A stretch of DNA of 64,000 bases from Malaya genurostris (Eukaryota; Arthropoda; Insecta; Diptera; Culicidae): positions 228,585,435-228,649,434 of the forward strand of contig NC_080572.1 in the NCBI RefSeq assembly GCF_030247185.1. Reading direction: 5' to 3'. The translations under genes were made by a program, and so were the position numbers. The notes below the pieces were generated by a model. The model searched no databases. It had not been told where the DNA came from and worked only from the letters and a program-made list of their open reading frames with translations. Shown one piece after another: positions 32,867-44,779 of this stretch. Position 1 is the first letter of the stretch. Every line of letters begins with the position of its first letter.

Positions 32867-32927
32867 GGCACAAATCTCCAAATATCAAGGGGAACGTGCC
32901 ATTTGAGCCAGTTTGTTCTGATTCCTG
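32867..32927 (-). repeat. Z module, second copy
   Basis: Matches 9042-9103 with one base difference. Its minus-strand start (CAGGAATCAG) coincides with the right junction of the insertion, as it does at 9103. Confidence 0.75.
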
Positions 32928-33125
32928 ATCTGTTCTTTCATTGTCTGGAATGGAGCAATGAGCCGGGATCCAAACTATTGGGATAATTATATTCAATTTG
33001 TCATTCAGGCACTGTTTTATTTTGCCCAAGAAAAACGGTTTAATTTTGCCAGCAGCGTTTGAGCGAATGGCTTCAATTGCGCTCAAACTATCTGTTAAAA
33101 GGAAATAATGGTTTGGAGAGTACAA
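32928..33125 (-). pseudogene. RNase H LINE fragment, N-terminal part of the split domain
   Basis: Minus strand reads FLLTDSLSAIEAIRSN, then IVWIPAHCSIPDNERTD, covering the DS and H motifs of LINE RNase H. It joins directly to 31886 once the 31887-32927 insert is removed. The start is truncated at about 33125. Confidence 0.75.
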
Positions 33126-33139
33126 AATTTTATCAGCTT

Positions 33140-34200
33140 CAAAAAATTATTTTTTTTTGTTAAACGATTTTAAATTTTAAAGGTCAATTTATATCAGTGT
33201 AGGGCTCGATAAAAAATATTTTTCATTATTTTTATTCGAAAAATTGACTGAAAGTCCCATTTTTGAAAATACCTTTTGTAATGATGCCTTTCTCATATTA
33301 CTTATATTTTCAAAAACATCACAAGAAAATTCTGTGAAGAATTTTTTTTTCAATGTTGAATAAAATAAAAAACAACCCTGCACGCTATACGAAATTGAAC
33401 AAAGCACGTTGCGAACGGAACAAAGCCACACGTACCGTCGCGTACTTGTATTGCATCGTCATTTTGAATGACGATTTGAATGTTTTGATACTCATCGCCC
33501 TATAATTTCGAAACCGTAAGTCGGATCAGGATGGAATTGCACAGTATATTTAAAGACAATGAGAGCTTTAGTTTGAATCATGATTCGTGAAAAACGGCCT
33601 AACCGTTGCTGAGAAATCGAAGTGAGTTCCGTTTTAGAAGATTTTCTGCACTATTTTAGGTGCTTTCGGAAGCGGAAACCGAGGACGAGGTCCCAAAGTA
33701 GTTTTATATATTCCCTAACTAGCAAGATCTGTCAACTAGATTAATTTAGCAGTAAGTTTTATGAAAATGTGAACCTCGTTTCGCCATTGCTTGTGTTTTT
33801 TTAAAATTCATGAAATTGAAAATTTTCACTAATCGCACTGTAATGCCGGAGCCGGAAGTTGGATCTGGACAAACTTTTCAGAAACTTTTTAAAGAATTTA
33901 GAAATTTTTTATTTGCTCTTAGTTTGTGAGAATCGGTTAATCGGTGCGCATTTTTCAATAAATTTACACATATTTCTTTGTAATTCCGGAGCTCACAGCA
34001 ATTGCATAACCTTTTCAAAAGACAGTCTAGATCAATTTTGGAGAAACATAATATGCAAAGTGGGTTTTTGTGATACAGTCTATTTGTCTAGAAAGTTTCA
34101 TTCATTCAAATCTGAGAGACTGTTGCCAAATGCGAATACGATTTGGTGCGAAATTTGTCAATAATCGGTGCATGGCCAGCCATGACTTTTACGATGGGTA
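33140..34200. repeat. A/D-family repeats, several degraded pieces
   Basis: Contains 'tgcacgctatacgaaattga' (D-family, 33379), 'ccgtaagtcggatcaggatg' (33514) and 'taatgccggagccggaagtt' (33840). Two overlapping copies appear to lie in series. No coding content. Confidence 0.6.
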
Positions 34201-37045
34201 CAGCTGCGCTTGATAATGTTGCCAAGCATTGAACTTTTACCATCATTTCGATACGGGCATCCATACAGACAAGAAGTGTTTCGGTATCACTCTTGGGGAT
34301 TTGTTTTCGGGTGATAGTAAAAAAAATCAAAGTTATATGCTGCTCAAATCAAAAACGTCAGACGTCTTAAGAAGATTAATGCAAATCTTATTTTTTTCAA
34401 AAAATTTCATTGGCTTCAATCACAGTAGGCCCGGTTTTCAGATTTAGATAATAACATCCTAGAGTGCGGAAGTGAAATGTATCTGTATAAAAATAACATA
34501 TAAAATAGTCCAACGTCAATTTCGCGGTTATGTCTCTGACACTCACTGCTCTTGTTTTTCAACAAATGTAATTTAGTTTCATACTAACTATTTTGTCGTA
34601 AAATTAATAATTGAGTAAAAAGTTTCTTCAACGATAAACCTTAGGCTACCGATGAATCCACTCCAAATATTGGGACATTTTATTCCAAATACCGAATGTT
34701 TTACGATATCGAATAGCTTGACTATTGAAATTCAATGGAAAGTCCAGGGGTGGTTATGAATTGAATCTGGAACAATTCTCAATTTGAAACCAATTGTGGA
34801 GAGGGGGGATTGCAGTATCTGTGGGTATCCGCTGCCACAAAATCAGACCCGTTGCTTTTCGTTGAATTCGAGTACCACAAGGAGTGCTAACAGACACAGA
34901 AAAGAACCACCGATGAAATCATGACCACACTCGTGCTTGCCTTGGTTCTAGAAACTGTGCAATGCATGCGATGAAATTGCGTTCCTCCGTACGTACGGAC
35001 GATTCTTGGCGTGGGCACCCAGGTGGAAAGATTCGGTCTCCATCTCAGCGCGTCCCATCACCGCACAAATTGAATAAAATCGGGAGAAGAATTGAAAAAG
35101 AAATTCGAATCAAAACTTTTAGATTAGATTACTGTTGCCGAAGCACGCGCAGAACCAACCCCCCCCCCCCCCCCCCCCCCCTTCGGACGAATCGGACTGG
35201 GTTGCCCAAAAAATGAGGAAAAAAAAAACAAACCCCTACGGCAATCGACAGCGCGTCGCAGCAATTGTTCCATCCTTCGAAAACCGAACCCCCTGGAGAA
35301 ATTGCGGTGGTGCGCGGGCGGGGGAGAATCATTCGATGGTAGCACAGATAGCACACTGACAGTCTCAGACAGTACCGGCAGAACAAGCGACTCGTAATAA
35401 AGTCTATAAAATAATCGAATTGAACTGAATAAACTCGCTATCTACCGCGGAGATTATGAGAGTTCATTCGCAGTCTTTGGCCTCGAATAGCTGCGGCATG
35501 TACATTTTTTTCACGGTTGGTTGCCGGCTTGGTTTAACGGCCTACCGCACCATGGCCAATTTCGAAAGGTTTAAAATATGGTTACTGGATCGTTTGCCTT
35601 TTCAGAGTTTCAACACTCATTACAATCTTGATGTGAAATTATAAGTGACTTCTTTGAAACGATCTCATGAGAAAACATAAATTGAAAGAATGACACGACC
35701 AAATTCAATGCAAAACAATTTTCGGGGTTTTGGCCACCCAATGAGCCACTGTACATTACTGTTTGAAAAAAAAGATAAACTTTTGAATTTATAGGACATG
35801 AAAATTGGTCGGAAAATTTGATGCCACATTTGGCTACCTCAAAAGAAAAAAATAAAACTAGATTGGCCTGAAACCGAAAAAAAATTCAATTATTTTTTCA
35901 TAGACTCCAAATCACGGAGCGATCGACAAGTGATTACATCGTAATCAAATGCATGCTAACCAGCGTACGGCGGGAAAGTTGACCAATTAGAAACCCACAC
36001 GCAGCCGGCACTTGCCGGGATTTGTAATTCATGCTCAGAAAATTAGCATTTTCAGTTTCATTACGCAACCCTCATCGGGATCCAATTAATTTTAAACTTT
36101 CCGGTACTCGTGATAGTGTCCAGTGTGGATGGGCCCGGCGGTTCTGCCGGTCCGTGATTAATTGCGACGTGGCGAGCGTGCTGTCCCTTTTTGTAGGATA
36201 GGTGCCGGATAGGAGTTCGGACGACTCGGTTATTCTCGACGCTTCCACAGAGTACGGTTAGTATTGGTTGCGTTTTCATTGAGTTGAAATTCAATAGAGA
36301 CCACTGGAAGAGCTTAATTCGTTTGATCTATTGGACGAACTTCGAAAACATCGTTTCCGAATATATTATCTAAATTTCACGGAACTTCACACTATGTGTG
36401 TAGTTTGTTTAAAGTGTTCGTTACTTGGTGATGTCTACACCTGTCATATCAATGTCGTACTCATGGAAAATAGGTAAACCTAGAAATAAATTATGGAAGT
36501 CAGTGAAACTTGTTTAATAATAATTTTTATTTAGGCCTACATGCATGCAAGCTATACGTGTCCGATTGAGGCGTTTTTTAAAGTAATTTGCGATGATTGA
36601 GGATCATTTTGTTCGTGGCTCATCTTATCATTCATTTCCGCAACGTCGGTTGTGGGTGGTTTCCATTTTGATGTGAAACACATCTTTATTTGCTATGTAG
36701 GGGTGCAAATCAGAAACTGAAAAATACACGTAGAAATGTGGTCAGGTTTTAAACACTTACAGCTCAGTATATTTTGTATCAATTATAAATATTATTCCAT
36801 TATTTGATTGGAAATATTTCTAAGATTCGATTTGAATGTATTAAGCCACGTATTTTCAATTAAAAATGATTGAAATTTTGATTAGTAGCGAGCAGTGTCC
36901 TATTTTGTCTGCTAAAAATCTCCGGCATATCGGATTCCCCTGCCATAGACGATGGTTTTGAAGGAGTGAGCGATATATCAAAGGGAAAGTATCGCTCTGA
37001 TTGGTCGATCAATGCAAAAGCGAAGCTATTGGAAGCACGCGAATC
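34201..37045. other. Mostly unassigned DNA
   Basis: I see no gene that I can support. Landmarks: an X-like terminus 'ggttatgtctctgacactcac' at about 34531-34551, a C20 tract at 35159-35180 (which produces poly-Pro and poly-Gly open frames), and an inverted CCAAT-type 'ctctgattggtcgatc' at about 36996. Some of it may be intronic or intergenic single-copy sequence. Confidence 0.35.
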
Positions 37046-37111
37046 TATAAATAGAAGCGAAATTATACCTAACGTTTCAGTCCTACGCGTAGCATGCTAG
37101 AGGTAGGTTGT
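37046..37111 (+). promoter_or_regulatory. TATA / Inr / DPE core promoter
   Basis: TATAAATA at 37046-37053; initiator TTTCAGTCC with the A at 37079; GGTTGT at 37106-37111, which is +28 to +33 from that A and fits the downstream promoter consensus RGWYVT. An inverted CCAAT box (gattgg) lies about 80 bp upstream. All three elements at proper spacing is unlikely by chance. No convincing protein follows: the first ATG (37093) opens only seven codons. The product could be a spliced or non-coding transcript, or the promoter of a lost element. Confidence 0.6.
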
Positions 37112-37836
37112 TGCTAGACAACAAGACAAAAAGTGCCATATAACGATTTGCAGCTTTAATTGGTATGCTCGGATCTTGTGTCATGCAAGCTCGGATGAAA
37201 TTCCATGCTATGTCGTTTCCTCATGAGAAATTGACAATTACCCCTGGATAAATTTTAAGTACTTAAGATTAATTTCTAATTTATATTAGATGAACTCAAT
37301 TGATAATAAGAAGAAGTTTATCGCTTCAACCGAAATCGCAGAACACTATAAAAATAACTGCTTGCATACAAAACTTGAACACAAGCTTGGTGAAGAGATG
37401 CTTAAATATCAACATCATATCGCAAGTATGTACAAAATTTAATTGCATACATTTGGGATATTGGTGTAATTTCGTCGGTTATAAAACAAACAATGTTCGG
37501 TGTTGGTTCCGAATCAAGATCAATCTAAGTGTAGCACTGGTATAGTGCAATTGATAAAAACGAACGGTTTCAGTGCAGCTTTTGCTACGCCGGTGTAGTG
37601 CAATTTAAAAACGAAAACGACATAGAAAGACTCTCGTGCAATTGCGGATTCAAAAGTGTGACGATTGGTTGAACTGTTTGATTGTAGGTCATTACAAAAT
37701 TTTTGTTGCCTTGTTCCACATCAATGGCTCGAACAACCCCATCGGGCTGATCGTTGTAGTTTTCTTCTAACTGCTGTTCGCAGTTTTGTGCTCATTGCAT
37801 TAGAAGCATCTTACTGCACATTGATTGCAGTTGCTA
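37112..37836. other. Region downstream of the core promoter, no gene recognised
   Basis: Contains a small hairpin 'ttgttgctagacaacaa' at about 37108-37124 and two 'gtgtag.gcaatt' blocks (37527-37552 and 37582-37602). Reading frames are of chance length. Confidence 0.3.
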
Positions 37837-38510
37837 ACACACGGGCTAAAAAGTCCCGGGCCTAACACATAGATGGCGCTAGTTTTATTGCAGTCACTTT
37901 TTCTGTTAATACTAACCTTTAAAAGACTGTTAAAAATTCCATTCATCAGTTTGTGAGTCATTGTGCTAAGAGCTTCGCTAGTTTTGATATTTTCAGAACA
38001 ATGGATTTCATGTTTTAATTTTACACTGCTTCTTGATGGGAAAAAATATCGTTCAAGCGAAGCAATGGCTTGGAAGATGTTATGACAACACCGATGATGC
38101 AGAACGCAGTGGACGTCCCAAGGAGACGGTAACACCAGAAAACATTAAAAAAAATCCACAAAAACATTTTGAATGATCGAAAAGTGCAGTTGCGTGAGTT
38201 AGCTGACATCGTAAAAATATCAAAAGAACGTGTTGACTTTATATTGCATGAACATTTGACTATGAGAACGCTCTGTTCAAAGTGGGTGCCGTGTTTGCTT
38301 ACTGTTGACCGAAAACGAAAACGTATTGTTGATTCTGAGCAGTGTTAGGTCATGTTTGAACGCAACAAACCGGATTGATTTGGCATTGATATGTGACAAT
38401 GGATGAAACATGGATTCATCACTTCCCTTCGGAATCAAAACGTATGTCATCGATCTGTGGACAGCAACTGGTGAAACTCGATTGTTAAACTATTGCAATT
38501 TGTAGGCCTA
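37837..38510 (+). pseudogene. mariner transposase remnant (5' half)
   Basis: The left inverted terminus ACACACGGGCTAAAAAGTCC follows a TA. The plus strand then reads, across several frames, mariner transposase: DDAERSGRPKETVTPENI, LNDRKVQLRELADIVKIS, the MDETWIHHF motif with the first catalytic Asp (about 38400-38426), and MWTATGE-like sequence. The conserved 'WVPCLLT' linker is visible. There are stops and frameshifts throughout. The part with the second and third catalytic Asp and the right terminus is absent. TIR and protein resemble the copy at 43682-44602. Confidence 0.82.
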
Positions 38511-38666
38511 GCCATTTGACCGCCAAAAACATACTGCAACTGCGACCGACTTCAAATTCCGGTTCCAGAAACTGTTATTCAAGATGTCCAACATAAAACT
38601 TGCATCGAATTCTAGTAAGAAAGTGTCATAAACCATTCGACTCAATTCATCGAGCTGAGCAATCCT

Positions 38667-38697
<31 letters not shown>

Positions 38698-38857
38698 CAA
38701 ATAATCTCACTAGGTTTTCTCGGCGATGGCTGCACCTATTTTGACAAACCTAGATTCAAATGAAAGGTCTCAAGATCCCATACGGGATTCCTCAATTTCA
38801 TCCCAATCCGACTTCCGGTTCCGGAGTTATAGAGTAAAGTGTGTTAAATATTGTACA
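38511..38857 (+). repeat. A-family repeat, left part
   Basis: 'ccattcgactcaattcatcg', a (CT)n(GT)n tract at 38665-38697 and 'tccgacttccggttccggag'. Continues at 39684 after an inserted element. Confidence 0.7.
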
Positions 38858-39683
38858 GGGTAGGGACTACACGATGAAAAAAATCACCATTTTTGCGATT
38901 TTTTCCAGAATTATCGTTCAAAAAAATAAATTCATATGTTTTGCATGATAAAAAGCATCATTCGAAAAACATTTTGTTATTGAGAAATAAGTCGGTGAAG
39001 AGGTATTGTTGATAACGCTTCTTAAAAATCATGATTTACGGTGTCCACTGTATCTCAGCGTAGACTAATCAGAAGTAAACAAATTAACACCGCATAGTTG
39101 AAGTAGAAGTTTTTCTAGACCCCAACGTTTCTGTTTGATTTTTTTAATTTTATAAATTTTTGGTGGTTGTTTAAAGTGGAAACTACGATTTTTCACGAAA
39201 AAATCCGCCATTTTGTAGCTGTTAAACCTCCCCAAAGTAACAAACAACGAAAAGAAAAACGTTGGAGTCTGGTTTTTCATGTCTAGAAAGTGTGTGCGAA
39301 ATTTGAATAAAATTGATTCAGTAGTTTCTGAATGACGATGGACACGGACTTTCAGAACCTGCTTTCGCGGAAAACGCGTTTTAAATTTTTTGTCTATAAA
39401 ATCAATGAAAACAATTAATTAATCCGAGGGAGCCCGCAGGGTCTAACATTTTCAAAAAATCATATTTTTTCGTGTTTTGAAATCAATCGAAGTAGAAATC
39501 TTGGGCCTGTGCACCGAGCTCTTGCTTCTTCGTAGAATGAGATAGCCATAAATAAAGGTCCATAACTTCCGGAGTTTCGTTCCAATAGGCTTGAAAATTT
39601 CACAGAAAATTCTTGAAATGTTTTGCTATAAGGAAATATAAAGAAAATAATAAATGACTTTTCAAAAGTGTTAAACCCTACCC
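38858..39683. mobile_element. 826-bp element with GGGTAGGG termini inside an A repeat
   Basis: The left end GGGTAGGGACTACACG (38858) and the complement of GGGTAGGGTTTAACAC (ending 39683) are inverted. A-family sequence stops at 'attgtaca' and resumes at 'cttaagccggcg' beyond it. No transposase inside, so it is non-autonomous. The target-site duplication is unclear. Confidence 0.65.
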
Positions 39684-40110
39684 GCCCCTTAAGCCGGCGA
39701 AAAAGTGTTTAACCTAGTAAGGCCGTTATTACCAATCTTAGCGTAAAATGGAAGGTCTTATGGTCCTACAAAAAAATTACTGCATATTTTCGGATACAAC
39801 AAAAACAAATCGTATAGAATCTCCAAAATTTGAATAAAAACTAGTAGAGTTTGTACGTCATATTAGTTGGTGGCCGTACGAACCGACTTCAATTATACCG
39901 GTTTTCGGGTTCCGGTGCTGGAAGTACATATAATAGTGAACCCACTTCGTTTTCTTAAGGATGCCCTACGCGAGCAAAGCACTGTTTCATTCTGTAGGTT
40001 ATACTAGTTAATGTACAAATCCCTTGGTTTCTTTCAAAAATCGAAGAGAAACATTTTGAATAGAATACCACAGTATTATTTATGAGAAAGGCATCATTAC
40101 ACCACTAGGT
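39684..40110 (+). repeat. A-family repeat, right part
   Basis: Contains 'ttagttggtggccgtacgaa' and ends 'atcattacaccactaggt' at about 40093, like the copy at 21197-22098. Confidence 0.7.
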
Positions 40111-41864
40111 TGATAAGAACAGGTTTTTATAAACCAAATCATTTTTGCGTTCTTTTATGGTTGGATTTGGCATCATGCCATGGCGGAAGAAAGGTCATGG
40201 AACGGTATGTTGCGACCAACATTCAGGTGATCTCCAAGGACGTTTTAGCGGTGCTTTAAAGTTTGATATATAGTAGTAATTTTTTTTTCCATTTTTATCG
40301 TTACTTTGTCATTTTGAAGAAATTAATTAAAACATTTTCATTAGCTTTATCATTCCATACGTCAAACTCGTGCCTGATTGGGCCTAATAATACCTGTGTT
40401 CGGAAGTTCAAAATTGATGTCGCTATTCTTCGATTCGGATCAATGAACAATTGAAAGGAAAGATTATCTCAAGCTGTATATCTCAAGTAAAGAATAAGGA
40501 AACTCTTGAATGAATATTCAAAGCAAACATTTGCTTTCGAATGTGGACATCAAGTAGCTGTAAGTTAAATCCGGATACTTTTATTCGAAGAACAGTAGAG
40601 AGAGAGAGAGAGAGATTGAATCGATTGATGCCCTTTCAGCAATGAAAGGGAAATGGAAAATTCGACAGGGTTAAAGTCGTTCAACTGTTAGGATTTAACT
40701 AGCTGATTGCATCCCTAGCCTGTACAAACTGTTGAACTAGTTTTACATATGCTGGTTCATGGCAAATAATCACGATTGGCAAAGAACGTCCCGTTCAACC
40801 CTGCTGTATCTCGTTTTAACAATGCCGGATCAAAGCGATTTAGAGTGGAATATCCGTACCGTAGGAATATTGGAACGAACTGAAACAACAGCATCTTCCA
40901 GTCCGTTCGTTAGTCATCAACTCGGATTTTCCGAATGTATCGCTACGTTCACTGGAAAGAAAGAATTGTATTTATTGCTCCTTTTATCCCTTTCCGCTCG
41001 CTCAACTATCGCCGCGGGTTCTTGGATTGAAGGGCCAAGGGAAAGAGAATAAGACTCAGATCTAAAAGTGCATCGGTGTTTGTGGCATTTTTTTCTGTGT
41101 GCAACCAGTGACGACCGGTAGCCGTTTATGGGTTTTATTCTCTTTCGAATACCTGCGGCGACGGTTGTTTTTTTTAAGTGAATTTACTAGTGAAACTTGT
41201 AAAGCCGATTGAAATAATACCTTTCTTCAATTACCAGGTAATGTTTGCGGCTATTAGTATGGTATGGTATGAGAAGAATCGACAGACTTAATCCCTACTC
41301 GGAATTTCTTTTCAAGGTGAATATTTACTTTTCCAAAGCGCAAAAAAAATCTGCTGAAAAAACTCGTTGTTACAAAAAAGACCTTACATAGGTTTGCAGG
41401 ATGTTCTCGTGTGGAATTTCTTGCATACAATTTTGAACTACGTTCTGTTCCAGCATTAAAAAAAGTAGTGAAAAGCATCGAAAAATATGAACTGTTACTC
41501 ATTAAAGATCACTGCGTACCTTTAGTATTAAAAAAAACATTACTTATTTCACTACCCTTGGCATCTTAGAGCTTAAGCAGTGTGCCTTAATATTATATTA
41601 TATTATTGAATAAAAAAAAATTACTTATTTCATCACAAGTGATCATAAGTAAATCTGTTTTTTGAAGCAAAATATTTATTTACGAACAAATTCATGAATT
41701 CATTAAATCTGTCAACAGAGTTTGTTTCAGTTCCATCTTTATTGACATGCTGAAGAACGCTTATAGTCACTGGAACAAATGGCTTGCCAAATCGAAACCT
41801 TTCTCCCAGAATTTTCGATTCGCTTTTATCGTACATCATCAGATACTGCTGTCAGGTATTGCAA
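40111..41864. other. Unassigned DNA
   Basis: No gene I can support. A (GA)n tract lies at 40601-40616. The longest plus-strand frame (40759-41052) has no recognisable features. Confidence 0.3.
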
Positions 41865-43681
41865 ACTAGCTGAATTACCCGGCGATGTTCGGAAATGTTT
41901 CGTGAGGGCAAGGCAGAAAAAGATTCTAGAAATTGTCCTGCCCATTGATACTCTGATTGTAATGAAACACAACTTAGACAACAACCCGATTGAACAACAC
42001 TCCTTTCATGATCAGATTGCGAATGATCAGTGTCCCATCTCAGATCTCACTATTATTATAATTTTCACGGTATTCTCGACAAACCAGGTCAGTTTTATAT
42101 TTGAACCCTTTTGTTAGGAACATCTTTCTCTTTATAAATACCTTCTTAGTAACCTCTGAGTTCCATATGTATATGTGCTTGTAACGTACTTTAATTAACG
42201 TTCCTTGTCACATTTGATCTACAATATCTTAAGCTTCCGTGGCTATAAACAATTGCGACTCCCTTTTCGTTATGAAAACTCTTATGACATTATTTTTTCC
42301 ACGTAATAACTCAAGATTTTCCATCCGATAATGAATGAATCCCTCATAATAGCCTTATAATCTATTTTGATGTGAAATTAGTGTCTGTATTAGTCAAGAA
42401 TCTCATAGAATAAATTTAACATTGAAATCTTCTTTTATTAGTGAACTTACTACAGATCTCTTCCATGATTACCCTGAGTAGTGTAGAAAGTATTTGTGTT
42501 CTTCAAAAAATATCGATTCCCTCGTTTGGTACATGTGCCAAACTTGGTGGCGATTCGTTTAGTTGTGCTGAGACTTACATACACGCCAGTTCATAGGGAG
42601 ATAAAGATTATTTTCCTTTAATTCTTAGAATTCCCTGGCAAAATGGAACCAGATCTTTTGAGTTTATTTAAAGAAAAATGCGTTGCATTCAAATTAAAAA
42701 CAGCAATACTATCTAGCACAACTTTGAAATTCTTACCACTATTTTGTTTTTCAAAAAATGGAAGATGAAAATTTATTTTCAAAAATCCCTCCTTCTAGTT
42801 TAAATTTCGATTCTCATCAAATTAAATAAATTTCGTCATTGACTCCCTCCCCCCTGAAAATGTCCTAATCATCATCTCTGAAGAGCAAGAAGTAGCTGTT
42901 CTAAATAAAATAGCAATCCGTTCAGTAGTTCTGGAGTGATGCCATTACAAACATTACATCCCCCTTTTTTAAGGCACTTGCTACATCCATCCCTCATATA
43001 ATCCTATCTAAGGTATGGAAAATGATTGCATGGTCTTCAAAAATTCTCGATTCTCGTCAAATTTTATGAATTTTTTCATGACCCCCCCCCCTTGTTATCA
43101 TGCGCTTCGCTCGCTACGCTTCCTTTCCTATAAAAATACCTTTATAGTTTCTGAAATACCTGTGCCAAGTTTTATAGCAATTCGTGCAGTAGTTCCGGAG
43201 TTATGCCGTTACGATCATTTCACTTCCCTTTTTTAGAGGCCCTTACTACACCCTTCCTCCACGAATATCTTTATAATCATATCTAAGTTGTGCAAAAAGT
43301 ATCTATGGTCTTCAAAAAGTACCGATTCTCTTCAAATTAGATATTTTTTTAACGACCCCCTTAAGGATATTTGCTACGTTCTCTCCCCCTATAAAAATAT
43401 TCTTGTAAACATTTCTGAAGAGCAAGAAGAACATGTGCAAAGTTTGATGGCAATCCGTTCAGTAGTTTCGGAGTTATGTCGTTAAAAACATTATACCCCC
43501 CTTTTTAAGGGTACTTGCCACATCCACCCCCCATATAAACATATTTAATATATGCAAAATGTGTCTATGGTCTTGAAAAAGTATCAATTCTCGTCAAATT
43601 AGACAATTTTTTCCATGACTACCCCCTGTTGAGGACACTTACTACGTTCCTTACCCCTCAATCTCTGAAATTCAAGAAGTA

Positions 43682-44602
43682 ACACATGGATCAATAAGTC
43701 CCGAGACTAACAATGGAAACAACATTTTTTTTGCCAAATTTTTTTTTATTCATCAACATAATCACCTCTTAGGGTGATACAATGGTTCCAACGTTTTTCC
43801 AATTTTTCAATACCATGTTTATAAAAAAATTATTTTTCGCTTCAAAATAAGCTTCAGTTTCAGCGATGACCTCTTCATTTGAGCCAAATCTTTTTCCCTG
43901 GAGCATTTTTTAAGATCAGCAAAGAGCCAGTAGTCACTGGGGGCTAAAACTGGCGAGTATGGGGTGTGGGGAAGCCCAATTCGTTCAATTTCGCCATTGT
44001 TTTCATCGACTTTTGGCAGGGTGCATTTTGTTCCATCGAAAGCAATCGCGGCACCCACTTGGAAAAAACCTTTTTCATGCTCAATTTTGCATGAAGGATA
44101 GTAAATACACTTCCATATGATATCTGTGCCATCTCAGTAATCTCACGGAGCTTCACTTTACGATCTTTCATTATAATTTTTGTCACTTCACTCACATTTT
44201 CCGGTGTAACGGCTTCCACAGGTCTACCCGAGCGTTCCGCGTCATTTGTGTCGGTACGGCCACGTTTAAACTCGGCAAACCACCGACAAATCGTTGCTTT
44301 TGATGTACGGACTCTTGTACATCAAAAGCAACGAGCAACATTTTTCAATCCATTGTTTCGCTTGCACGGTGTTTTTACCCATTAACAATGTTTTATCAAA
44401 ACACGAAACTCGGTTTTTTCCATTTTTTAAACAAACTACAAAACGACTTTACTCCAACCTCGATAACTCAGCTGTTTCTGGTCGGATCGACTTAAAATTT
44501 TGACCCGTTTCAAGCTAAGGTTAGTACTCTAGAAAGACGTGGTTACTGGTTTACTACAAGCGCCATCTCTGCTTTAGTCTCGGGACTTATTGATCCATGT
44601 CT
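43682..44602 (-). mobile_element. Internally deleted mariner (921 bp) with near-perfect TIRs
   Basis: TIRs ACACATGGATCAATAAGTCC (43682) and AGACATGGATCAATAAGTCC (complement, ending 44602), flanked by TA (43680-43681 and 44603-44604). On the minus strand the transposase is broken: the N-terminal part (VTPENVSEVTKIIMKDRKVK, WVPRLLS) is joined to the C-terminal part with LAPSDYWLFADLKK, which carries the third catalytic Asp. The centre with the first two Asp is missing, so it is inactive. It splits a Y monomer at 'agaagta|cctgtgcc'. Confidence 0.9.
44292..44333. repeat. Perfect 17-bp inverted repeat in the mariner
   Basis: CGTTGCTTTTGATGTAC (44292-44308) and its complement (44317-44333) flank an 8-bp loop. 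It lies in the transposase N-terminal region and breaks the reading frame there. It is probably a local inverted duplication. Confidence 0.85.
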
Positions 44603-44779
44603 TATCTGTGCCAAGTTTGGTGGCAATCCGTTCAGTAGTTCCAGAGTTATGGCGTTACAAACATACAAACTTAAATCCATTTTTATACATGGGGCATTCT
44701 ACGCAAAATCAGTCACCCAAAAATTTTCCTCTAACTATTTTTTTTCGGTAAAGAACTGGAAAATATTCGACACGTATTT

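Larger units (their letters stand above)
31887..32927 (+). mobile_element. Second RNase H LINE fragment inserted into the first, with 38-bp duplication
   Basis: The 38 bp at 31849-31886 and 32928-32965 are identical and belong to the interrupted RNase H gene. The insert's plus strand reads VPGHSGITGNEWADELARAG (31888-31947), the last part of an RNase H domain. It continues in two frames to ELKLKDILSFLTQCGKEL and a stop at 32423. A direct duplication of 'ctaccagatttaaatctgaaa' occurs at about 32091 and 32121. The 3' part has repeated 'gcagattgtt..gcagaatttacttc' units, then the Z module next to the right junction. No poly(A) is present at the junction. Confidence 0.7.
41865..44690 (+). repeat. 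Y-family repeat, longest copy, carrying a mariner
   Basis: Starts 'ctagctgaattacccggcga' and runs through about six monomers. The 'caatccgttcagtagtt' landmark (with variants) occurs at about 42917, 43181, 43449 and, across the mariner, 44625. Spacing is 250-270 bp. No protein. Confidence 0.75.

Noticed and set aside
35124..35386. Poly-proline and poly-glycine frames on both strands
   Set aside because: Caused by a C20 homopolymer; flanks have no coding features.
40140..40260. Possible mariner transposase piece (between the A repeat and unassigned DNA)
   Set aside because: A few residues looked transposase-like in two frames, but no catalytic motif or terminus is present.
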